This document shows positions 57,519-64,000 of a stretch of 64,000 nt of DNA, one piece after another. The position numbers were made by a program, and so were the translations under genes. Position 1 is the stretch's first letter, and the number at the start of each line of letters is the position of its first letter. Location: assembly GCF_000025305.1 (NCBI RefSeq), contig NC_013740.1, forward strand, positions 2,265,770-2,329,769, given 5' to 3'. Source of the stretch: Acidaminococcus fermentans DSM 20731. GTDB taxonomy: Bacteria; Bacillota; Negativicutes; Acidaminococcales; Acidaminococcaceae. A model generated the notes under the pieces. It did not search any database, was not told the DNA's origin, and saw only the letters and a list, made by a program, of their open reading frames with translations.

Positions 57519-57734
57519 GTCAACTGTCAACGGCCAAAGGAAGCCAGCAAAGCTGGCTTTGAACAACGGCAACCGTTATATAAATCGTTTCCGTAGAGGC
57601 GGCAGGCCCGGCCGCCCGCCAAATCAGCCGTTGACCATGTGTTTTGCGGGGCAACCGGCCTGCGCCCCCTACGGTTTATACTGTTTCAAAATCAATTTGC
57701 TAAAATTGATTTCCATCGGCTGCTGACTGCTGAC
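57519..57734 (+). repeat. R1 element, full-length copy
   Basis: GTCAACTGTCAACGGCC, then GCCAGCAAAGCTGGC, CGTTATATAAATCG, GGCGGCAGGCCCGGCCGCC, GGGGCAACCGGCCTGCG, AATCAATTTGCTAAAATTGA, and GGCTGCTGACTGCTGAC. Flanked by CTGTGAAA hairpins on both sides. Confidence 0.75.
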
Positions 57735-57736
57735 AA

Positions 57737-57781
57737 AAAAGGGGCTGTGAAAAAATGATTTCTCACTTTTTCACAGCCCCC
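57737..57781 (-). terminator. tRNA-Gly terminator (CTGTGAAA family)
   Basis: GGGGCTGTGAAAAAGTGA with complement, then TTTTTT on the minus strand. Confidence 0.85.
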
Positions 57782-57793
57782 TGCTTTTTCAGT

Positions 57794-57867
57794 TGGAGCG
57801 GGCAATGGGAATCGAACCCACCTCTAAAGCTTGGGAAGCTTTCATTCTACCAATGAACTATGCCCGC
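57794..57867 (-). tRNA. tRNA-Gly (anticodon CCC)
   Basis: 74 nt with encoded CCA. Acceptor GCGGGCA / TGCCCGC; anticodon stem AAAGC / GCTTT, loop TTCCCAA giving CCC; T-arm with TTCGATT. Confidence 0.95.
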
Positions 57868-57881
57868 ATCAGATAAACTGT

Positions 57882-57910
57882 ATTTTAGCAATTTTTTCTC
57901 TGTTTGTAAA
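57882..57910 (-). promoter_or_regulatory. tRNA-Gly promoter
   Basis: Minus strand: TTTACA (57905-57910), 17 bp, TAAAAT (57882-57887). Confidence 0.6.
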
Positions 57911-57969
57911 GGGGTAATCCGGAGATTTTGGTAATCCTGCCGGAAATCACCCTGTTGGAACCGGCTGGA

Positions 57970-57981
57970 TTGGGGTATAAT
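57970..57981 (+). promoter_or_regulatory. -10 region of the GGDEF/EAL gene
   Basis: TATAAT at 57976-57981; the -35 is weak (TGTTGG at a 17-bp spacing). Confidence 0.4.
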
Positions 57982-58063
57982 AAAAGATACATAACAAAAC
58001 TCCTGTCCGGACAGGCTGCTTCTTTCTGTTTCCGGAAAATTTTCAGATAAAGAAGGGATATCC

Positions 58064-61000
58064 TTGACACCATCTGCTCCTCTCCAGGAACTCCATGCGT
58101 TTTATGACAGCCTGCCTTCCGGGATCTGTCTTTTGTCCACCGATGGCCGGGAACAGATCCTGTTCGCCAGCCAGGGCCTGCTCTCCCTGTATGCCTGCCG
58201 CACCCAGGAGGAATTCCAGGCCCTGACGGGCAGCCGGTTCCGGGACATGGTGGATCCGGAGGACTACCGTCCCCTGGAAATCGTGAGCCATCCTTCCAAT
58301 GATCCCCTGGCCCGGACCCAGGGCCCCATCCATCCCTTCCTCACGTTCCGGATCCGGACCCGGGAGGGCCACTACCGGCGGGTGGAGGGCATCCTGGGCA
58401 AAGAGGATGTGCCCCAGCTGGGTACCGTATGGATCCTGAGTCTCATCAGCACTTCCCAGAAAATGCTGGAACTGAAGCGGGATCCGATTACCGGCCTTAT
58501 GGGGATCCATACCTTCTTCCAGGCAGCCTTTTGCCTGGGCAGCCGGAAGAAACAGGAGGGACAGCTGAAAACCTTCTGTCCCGTTTATCTCAACCTGACC
58601 AATTTCAAGCTGTACAACGCCACCTGGGGCATCCAGGCCGGGGACAACCTGCTCCGGACCATCGGGGCTGTACTCCAGAGCCATTTTCCCACCCAGCTGC
58701 TGACCCGGCTGACCGGGGACGGCTTTGTACTGATGGCCGCCGCCCAGGACCTGGAAGAGAAGCTCCTGGATGCTGTCAGGCAGGTGAACCAGCTGATCGG
58801 CAATCCCAACATCCAGCTGAAGGCGGGGATCTATCCTCCCCAGGAAAACGATTTCCCCCAGGATCTGCGCCAGTCCTTCGACATGGCCAAATCCGCCTGT
58901 GATTCCATCAAAAAAGATGCCCTCCAGGCCGTTGCCTTCTATACTCCGGAACTGGGTGCCCGGCTGGAGATCCGCTCCTTTGTGATCGAACACTTTGCCC
59001 AGGCCCTCCAGGCCGGTCATATCCAGGTGTATTACCAGCCGGTGATCCGCAGCCTTACGGGCAAACTCTGCGGCATGGAAGCCCTGGCCCGGTGGATCGA
59101 TCCGGAGCGGGGAATGATTCCCCCCGGGGTCTTCGTACCCATCCTGGAAGAAGCCCGTCTGATCCATCAGCTGGACCAGTTCGTCCTGAACCAGTCGGCC
59201 CGGCTGCTCCGGGACCTGCGGAGCAGCCATCAGCCCCTGATCCCCATTTCCGTGAATTTTTCCCGGATCGACTTCCTGGTGTCCAATCCTTTCCAGCTGG
59301 TGGAAAAAGCCGTCCGGAAATACGGGCTCCAACGGGGATACATCCGGATCGAAGTGACGGAAAGCGCCCTGATCCACCAGTCCGGCCCCATCCTCCAGAC
59401 CCTGCAGAAATTCCACACCAGCGGCTACAAGCTGTGGATGGATGATTTCGGCAGTGCCTATTCCTCCCTGAACCTGCTCCACAATTACCATTTCGACCTG
59501 ATCAAAATCGACCAGGCCTTTCTCCGCAACCTGAACGCCCGGGGCAAAAAGATCATCACCTCCATCATCCTCATGGCCAAATCCCTGGGAATCCACACCC
59601 TGGCCGAAGGGGTGGAAACCCGGGAACAGCTGGAGTTTCTCCGGGAAGTGGGCTGTGAAAAGATCCAGGGCTTCTATTTCAGCCGTCCCCAGCCCTATGA
59701 AGCCCTCATGACCCACCTGAAATCCCGGCACATTCCAGGAGAAACCGGCCTGGAAGATCAGTGCTATGAACAGCTGGGGCTCCAGAACGTGGTGACGGAC
59801 CTGCCCCTGGGGCTGTTCCGCTACAACCAGAAAGCCCTCACCCTGATTTTCATCAACCAGGCTTATCTCCGGGTGCTCCGGAGCGTAGGGATCCATTCTC
59901 TGGAAGAAGCCAACCAGATGCTCCGCGATCCAGCCTATCCTCCGGGCAGCCGGATCCGGGCCTACCTGGACCAGTTGGTGGCCGGCCGTTCCGTATCACC
60001 CATCGTCTTTGTGCAGAACGGGCAGTATCTTCGGCTGAAGGCCCGGAAGATTACAGGGACGACGCCCTGCTATCTGGGCACTGCAGAACTCCAGAACATC
60101 ACCTGGGACAAAAAAGCCCCGGCCTCCCAGCAGCAGCTGGATTCCCATTTCCGGAACCTGCTCACCACCTACGACAGTCTGCTGGAGCTGGATCTGGACC
60201 GGGATACGGTGGAGCTTCTCCAGAACACCAATCCCTCCCTGGACGGCAGCCGCGTGTATCACGACATCGCTGCCTTTTTCGAGACCTATGCGGACCGGTT
60301 CGTCTATCCGGAAGACCGGACCCGGTTCCTCCAATTTCTCCGGCCGGACAACATCCAGCAGCAGGCCAGCCATTCCGACCATGGGGAAACCGCGGATCTG
60401 TTCCGGCTGCTCCGGTCCAAGGGCGAGTACCGCTGGTTCGTGTTCCACGGGGTCCTCCCTTACAAATCATCCGGACGGAAGCTGCTCCTGGGTATCCAGG
60501 AGGAATGCTGGGAACAAAAGGATCCGTCTGTTCGGCGCCGGGAGCTGCCCCAGTTTGCCCGGTCTCTGGGAATCCCTCTGGAATCATCCCCCCGGGACGA
60601 GTCCGCTTATCAGGTACTGTTCTGGAATTCCATCCGCACCTCTCCCCTGAAATTCTTCTGGAAAGACCGGCAGCTCCGGTTCAAGGGAGCCAGCCGTTCC
60701 TTCCTGGATTTCTACGGTCTGGAAGAAAAGGACATCCTGGGCCGCACCGATGAGGAACTGGGCTGGCACCCGGCTCCGGACCCGTACCGGAAAGATGAAG
60801 AAGATGTCCTCCTGCAGGGACGGACCATTACCCGGCATCTGGGGACCTGCATTGTCCGGGGGGTCCCCCACACCATCCTGTCCAGCGAATTCCCCCTGTA
60901 CCGGAACAACCAGATTGTAGGGATCCTGGGCTATTTTGATGATCTGGAGGATACCCCCGCCCAGCAGGCCCTGCTCCGGGAACTGAGCCTGCGGGATCCG

Positions 61001-62872
61001 GAAACCGGCTTCCTCAGTTACCGGGGGATGCTGGAAACGGGGCTCCAGTACGCCGACGCCTGGCGCTGCCGGAAGGAGGATTATGCCGCCTGTCTCCTGG
61101 ATATCCCGGAATTCGACGAGTTCTGCCAGGCCTATGGAATGGAACTGGGCCGGAAGCTGCTGGACAAGATTACGGAAAAACTCCGAAACCTGGGGCTCAA
61201 GGCCATTTCCCTGTCCCGGATCGGCAGCTGCTGCTTCCTGGCCTTTACCAAAGCCCTCATCCTGAAGGAGCTGGACGGGCAGATCCAGCTCCTGGCCCGG
61301 CGCATCCACGCCATTACCCAGGTGGAAGGCTACCCCTGCACCCTGTATCTCCAGTATGCCCTGGCCCGGGGATCCGAGTGCCAGAACCTGGACAACCTGC
61401 TTTCCCTTTTGACGGAGCGGCTGAAGGAGGCCCGGGAAGAACGGTATGGGGAATCCATTTTCATCGGGGACCGGATCGTCTTCGACCGGGAAAAATTCGA
61501 CAACATGGATGAACTGGTAATGATCAGTGATCCGGAGACCCATGAAATGGTCTACATGAACAAAGTGGCCCAGCAGGCCTACCACCTGAAGGGTCCCCAG
61601 GACTATGAAGGCCGGTCCTGCCATGAGGTGCTGGAAGCCCAGAAAACCCCCTGTGCGGACTGCCCCGTCCCCATTCTCCGCCAGGACAAATTCCATGTGG
61701 TGACCCACCACAGCCTGAAAGCCGGCCTGGATCTGCTGGTCCGGGATACCCTGGTGCCCTGGCGGGGCCGGGCCCTCCATTTTGTCATGGCCCTGAACCT
61801 GAACCAGTATGTGGATATGGACATTGCCCGGAACGAGCTGATTTTCCGGGAGGCCGCCGCCAATGACGTAATCGCCCTGGGGCTCCGGGAAGAAGATCCC
61901 AACCAGGGCATCCGGAAGATGATGGCCCAGATCGGGCAGAACATGAAAGCGGACCGGTTCTACATTTTCGAAGAGAATCCTGACGGCACCATCAGTGCCA
62001 CCTACGAATGGTACCGGGAAGGGCTGGCCCCCCACCTGGATCAGCTCCAGAACCTGCCCAAAAAGGTTGCACAACCGTTGTATGACACCTTTGACAAGGA
62101 ACAAATTGCCCTGGTCCCGGATATGCAGGCCCTGCTGGACCGTTATCACGGGTTCCATCCCCATATTCCGGACCTCCACAGTGTGGTGTCCGGCCACCTG
62201 ACCCAGGGCGGCCGGTCCCTGGGCTTTACGGAAGTGGTCAATCCCTCTGCGGATACCTTCCATTCCGCCAGCCTGCTGCTGGCCACCCTGACCCGTTTCT
62301 TCGCCATCCTGCTCCGGAACCGGAACAGCCGGCGGATCCTGGAACACAACAGCCGGACCGACCCCCTTACCGGTGCCGGGAACCGGTATGCCTTCCACGC
62401 CGCCATTGCCGCCCTGCCTGAGGGGGTGGATCTGGCCTTTGTCTTCGGGGACATCAATGGCCTGAAGCGGGTGAACGATACCCGGGGCCACGAAGCGGGG
62501 GATCAGCTGATCTGCACCGCAGCCGAGGTCATGGGGCAGCTGAAGGGCTCCGGGAAGGTGTTCCGGATGGGAGGCGATGAATTCCTCCTGCTGAAGGAAA
62601 TCGCCTCTCCAGAGGACGCTGAGGCCCTCACAAAGGCCCTGAAGGACCGGTACAAAGCCCTGGGAGTCAGCATGGCCCTGGGCACCGTCACCTGCCGGAC
62701 CCCCCTGGCCAATGTGGACCAGATCATCACCCAGGTGGACCGGAAAATGTATCAGGACAAAGGGGTCATGTACGGAAGAAGGAGTACGGAAGAAGGAGTA
62801 CGGACAAGTAAAAAAAGGAGCTGTGAAGAAATGAATCCTCATTTCTTCACAGCCCCTGTCACTAGTCTCTAG
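58064..62872 (+). CDS. Multi-domain PAS/GGDEF/EAL cyclic-di-GMP protein
   Basis: 1602 aa, cytoplasmic, no membrane segment. Order: PAS (10-130), degenerate GGDEF (135-300, TGDGF), EAL (305-555), PAS-like regions (560-960), second degenerate GGDEF (about 965-1140, SRIGSCCF), PAS with CADCP (about 1145-1250), GAF (about 1265-1430), and an intact GGDEF (about 1435-1575; RMGGDEF at 1501-1507). EAL residues are intact: E339-A340-L341, N398, D460-D461, K481 and the EGVET loop. So one protein could both make and break c-di-GMP. TTG start with AAGGG 6 bp upstream. A 14-bp tandem duplication (62771-62798) shifts the frame, so the last 25 or so residues run through the terminator. Confidence 0.88.
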   Translation: MTPSAPLQELHAFYDSLPSGICLLSTDGREQILFASQGLLSLYACRTQEEFQALTGSRFRDMVDPEDYRPLEIVSHPSNDPLARTQGPIHPFLTFRIRTREGHYRRVEGILGKEDVPQLGTVWILSLISTSQKMLELKRDPITGLMGIHTFFQAAFCLGSRKKQEGQLKTFCPVYLNLTNFKLYNATWGIQAGDNLLRTIGAVLQSHFPTQLLTRLTGDGFVLMAAAQDLEEKLLDAVRQVNQLIGNPNIQLKAGIYPPQENDFPQDLRQSFDMAKSACDSIKKDALQAVAFYTPELGARLEIRSFVIEHFAQALQAGHIQVYYQPVIRSLTGKLCGMEALARWIDPERGMIPPGVFVPILEEARLIHQLDQFVLNQSARLLRDLRSSHQPLIPISVNFSRIDFLVSNPFQLVEKAVRKYGLQRGYIRIEVTESALIHQSGPILQTLQKFHTSGYKLWMDDFGSAYSSLNLLHNYHFDLIKIDQAFLRNLNARGKKIITSIILMAKSLGIHTLAEGVETREQLEFLREVGCEKIQGFYFSRPQPYEALMTHLKSRHIPGETGLEDQCYEQLGLQNVVTDLPLGLFRYNQKALTLIFINQAYLRVLRSVGIHSLEEANQMLRDPAYPPGSRIRAYLDQLVAGRSVSPIVFVQNGQYLRLKARKITGTTPCYLGTAELQNITWDKKAPASQQQLDSHFRNLLTTYDSLLELDLDRDTVELLQNTNPSLDGSRVYHDIAAFFETYADRFVYPEDRTRFLQFLRPDNIQQQASHSDHGETADLFRLLRSKGEYRWFVFHGVLPYKSSGRKLLLGIQEECWEQKDPSVRRRELPQFARSLGIPLESSPRDESAYQVLFWNSIRTSPLKFFWKDRQLRFKGASRSFLDFYGLEEKDILGRTDEELGWHPAPDPYRKDEEDVLLQGRTITRHLGTCIVRGVPHTILSSEFPLYRNNQIVGILGYFDDLEDTPAQQALLRELSLRDPETGFLSYRGMLETGLQYADAWRCRKEDYAACLLDIPEFDEFCQAYGMELGRKLLDKITEKLRNLGLKAISLSRIGSCCFLAFTKALILKELDGQIQLLARRIHAITQVEGYPCTLYLQYALARGSECQNLDNLLSLLTERLKEAREERYGESIFIGDRIVFDREKFDNMDELVMISDPETHEMVYMNKVAQQAYHLKGPQDYEGRSCHEVLEAQKTPCADCPVPILRQDKFHVVTHHSLKAGLDLLVRDTLVPWRGRALHFVMALNLNQYVDMDIARNELIFREAAANDVIALGLREEDPNQGIRKMMAQIGQNMKADRFYIFEENPDGTISATYEWYREGLAPHLDQLQNLPKKVAQPLYDTFDKEQIALVPDMQALLDRYHGFHPHIPDLHSVVSGHLTQGGRSLGFTEVVNPSADTFHSASLLLATLTRFFAILLRNRNSRRILEHNSRTDPLTGAGNRYAFHAAIAALPEGVDLAFVFGDINGLKRVNDTRGHEAGDQLICTAAEVMGQLKGSGKVFRMGGDEFLLLKEIASPEDAEALTKALKDRYKALGVSMALGTVTCRTPLANVDQIITQVDRKMYQDKGVMYGRRSTEEGVRTSKKRSCEEMNPHFFTAPVTSL
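62771..62804. repeat. 14-bp tandem duplication at the end of the GGDEF/EAL gene
   Basis: TACGGAAGAAGGAG at 62771-62784 and again at 62785-62798, then TACGGA-C. Not a multiple of three; one copy less would end the protein at TAA just before the terminator. Confidence 0.9.
62811..62856 (+). terminator. Terminator of the GGDEF/EAL gene (CTGTGAAG)
   Basis: GGAGCTGTGAAGAAATGA with its complement (one mismatch), preceded by A7. Now translated because of the duplication. Confidence 0.6.
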
Positions 62873-62938
62873 TCACTAGTCTCTAGTCTCTAGTCACTAG
62901 TCTCTAGCTGATGGAAGCCAGCTGTCGCTGGCAAATAT
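62857..62938 (+). repeat. R2 repeat, longest copy
   Basis: Six to seven CTAGTCAC/CTAGTCTC words (62857-62907) then GATGGAAGCCAGC and GCTGGC arms. The GGDEF/EAL stop codon TAG (62870-62872) is one of the CTAG words. Confidence 0.8.
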
Positions 62939-62970
62939 AGGAGTTGTGAATTATTTTTTCACAGCTCCTT
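62939..62970 (-). terminator. Terminator of the cytosolic C26 gene (CTGTGAA family)
   Basis: GGAGCTGTGAA / TTCACAACTCC on the minus strand, one mismatch, directly after the stop codon. Confidence 0.6.
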
Positions 62971-62971
62971 T

Positions 62972-63703
62972 TTATCTGCTCTCCTCCACCCTCTTCAGGA
63001 AGTCTGCGAACAGCTTCAACTGTTCCGGGTGGTCCTGCCACATGTTTTCCGGATGCCACTGGACGGCCACCACCTGTTTGTGGTCGTGGGTCTCCACACT
63101 TTCCTGGACCCCGTCCGGCGCCACAGCGGTGACTTCCAGGACTTCGGCCACCCGGTGGATGGCCTGGTGATGCCGGGAATTCACATAGGCTTTTTCGCCC
63201 AGGGTCCCGTACAGGCTGCTGCCGGGCACCAGTTCCACATGATGGGTGGGATAGCCCCCGGGGGCTCCCTGGGAATGGCGGATGGTGCACTGGGGATCTT
63301 CACTGGGCAGATCCTGGTACACATTGCCCCCCAGAGCGATGTTGATCAGCTGGCAGCCCCGGCAGATGCCGAAAATGGGTTTGCCGGCCTTGTAGAAGGC
63401 CTGGAACAGTTCCAGCTCGAACAGGTCCCGCTTGTAGTTGGTCCGGCCGATCTTCCATTTGGGTTCTTCCCCGAACAGGGTGGGATCCACATCCGGTCCG
63501 CCGGGAATGATCAGTCCGTCAAACAGATCCACATAGTCTTCTCCCCGTACCCCGGGCACATCGGGCAGCACCACCGGAATGGCTCCCAGCCGGGCAATCA
63601 CTTCCACCAGTCCCCGGGGGGCAAACGGCGCATCCACCAGATTGGTCACATCGGATGCAAAGGGATAGGTGTCCGCGGTAATGGCAATACGGCATTTGGT
63701 CAT
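62972..63703 (-). CDS. Gamma-glutamyl-gamma-aminobutyrate hydrolase family protein (C26)
   Basis: 243-aa class-I glutamine-amidotransferase-like hydrolase. Nucleophile Cys114 in IFGICRGCQLIN, His217 in VQWHPEN, oxyanion loop IIPGGPDVDP. Canonical PuuD-type motif, no signal peptide, so cytosolic, in contrast to the exported relative at 25674. Probable cleavage of a gamma-glutamyl amide to glutamate. AAAAGGAGG precedes ATG 63703. Reads away from the DnaA-box cluster. Confidence 0.9.
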   Translation of the reverse strand: MTKCRIAITADTYPFASDVTNLVDAPFAPRGLVEVIARLGAIPVVLPDVPGVRGEDYVDLFDGLIIPGGPDVDPTLFGEEPKWKIGRTNYKRDLFELELFQAFYKAGKPIFGICRGCQLINIALGGNVYQDLPSEDPQCTIRHSQGAPGGYPTHHVELVPGSSLYGTLGEKAYVNSRHHQAIHRVAEVLEVTAVAPDGVQESVETHDHKQVVAVQWHPENMWQDHPEQLKLFADFLKRVEESR

Positions 63704-63801
63704 AGAAATTCCTCCTTTTGCCGGATTTCCTGTCCTCCAGGGACCTTCCGGCGCTCAAGTGACCTCATTATAGGAAATTCTCCCCCAAGATGCAAGGAGG
63801 G

Positions 63802-63977
63802 TTTTCCACAGAACGGACGTTCGAAAAAGCCCCGTCCGGCCTGTATTTCCGGACTTGTCCCCAAAGTTATCCACATCTGTGGATAATTTTCTGTGGAAAA
63901 CTCCCTTCCCTGTGGAAAAGTCCCGGACCCCACATTCCGTCCCGGGTTCCGGCTCCTGCAGCCCCCACTTATCCACA
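63802..63977. other. DnaA-box cluster, probable edge of oriC
   Basis: DnaA boxes: perfect TTATCCACA at 63867-63875 and 63969-63977, perfect inverted TGTGGATAA at 63878-63886, and one-mismatch forms (TTTTCCACA, either strand) at 63802, 63892 and 63911. The two central perfect boxes face each other 2 bp apart. No gene lies in 63704-64000. The rest of oriC is probably outside the window. Confidence 0.85.
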
Positions 63978-63992
63978 ATCCGGGGAATATGG

Positions 63993-63998
63993 TATAAT
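63993..63998 (+). promoter_or_regulatory. -10 hexamer at the right edge
   Basis: TATAAT 16 bp after the last DnaA box. A rightward promoter, plausibly for dnaA outside the window (inference). Confidence 0.45.
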
Positions 63999-64000
63999 GA

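Noticed and set aside
62857..62907. CTAGTCACTAG repeats as a CRISPR array
   Set aside because: Words are 8-12 bp and contiguous with no unique spacers; no cas genes are present.

Overview
The window is GC-rich chromosomal DNA (about 58-60% by eye) from a diderm Firmicute, most likely a Negativicute such as an Acidaminococcaceae member (inference). Reasons: a YadA-type trimeric autotransporter with an ESPR leader needs an outer membrane, while the CIRCE/HrcA-type heat-shock element, short Oxa1-type YidC, Spo0J-type ParAB and rpmH-rnpA-yidD-yidC-jag-mnmE-mnmG-rsmG order are Firmicute-like. No rRNA, insertion sequence, prophage or CRISPR array was seen. Three tRNA genes (Lys, Val, Gly) are present.

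Layout. 1-2.1 kb: 5' part of a trimeric adhesin. 2.5-9.7 kb: orphan RelB/DinJ antitoxin, gamma-glutamyltransferase, DUF4143 ATPase, PepT, Tex. 9.7-12.7 kb: a complete ECF transporter operon (S, A, A', T). 12.7-17.3 kb: TetR regulator, CIRCE-controlled Hsp20, secreted C39-like protease, a small Cys-motif protein, fumarase C. 17.3-21.1 kb: a TAXI-TRAP transporter operon. 21.3-29.5 kb: tRNA-Lys, a GltD-like oxidoreductase, a YjiH-family remnant, a glutaredoxin-like protein, an AAA/DUF234 ATPase, an exported glutamine-amidotransferase-like protein, sigma-54 and a MalY/PatB C-S lyase. 29.6-36 kb: a LacI-controlled cluster with two Nramp-like paralogues and a DapA-family aldolase. 37-49 kb: the origin-proximal core (tRNA-Val, DUF554, parB, parA, a second pepT, a parS site, rsmG, mnmG, mnmE, jag, yidC, yidD, rnpA, rpmH). 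49-64 kb: an accessory stretch between rpmH and the DnaA-box cluster at the right edge. It holds an M20 amidohydrolase, two tandem IRG-like GTPases, asparaginase, an M48 protease, the xanthine salvage pair pbuX-xpt, tRNA-Gly, a 1602-residue GGDEF/EAL protein and a second class-I amidotransferase-like hydrolase.

Metabolic theme: gamma-glutamyl, peptide and amide substrates recur (GGT, two PepT, M20/AbgB-type hydrolase, asparaginase, two C26-type hydrolases, C39-like and M48 proteases, TAXI-TRAP uptake), which suits an amino-acid-fermenting gut anaerobe (inference).

The most unusual signal is between the genes. Most terminator hairpins belong to two sequence families (stems built on CTGTGAAA or CTGTTGC). 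Between and beside them lie modular repeats: a 160-230 bp multi-hairpin element with inverted TGAC-rich ends, a CTAGTCACTAG tandem block, and a GCGACCCG block. Other highlights are a parS site inside a 30-bp palindrome that also looks like the rsmG terminator, a 14-bp tandem duplication that shifts the end of the GGDEF/EAL gene through its own terminator, a pair of duplicated LacI-controlled promoter regions, and the tandem IRG-like GTPases.
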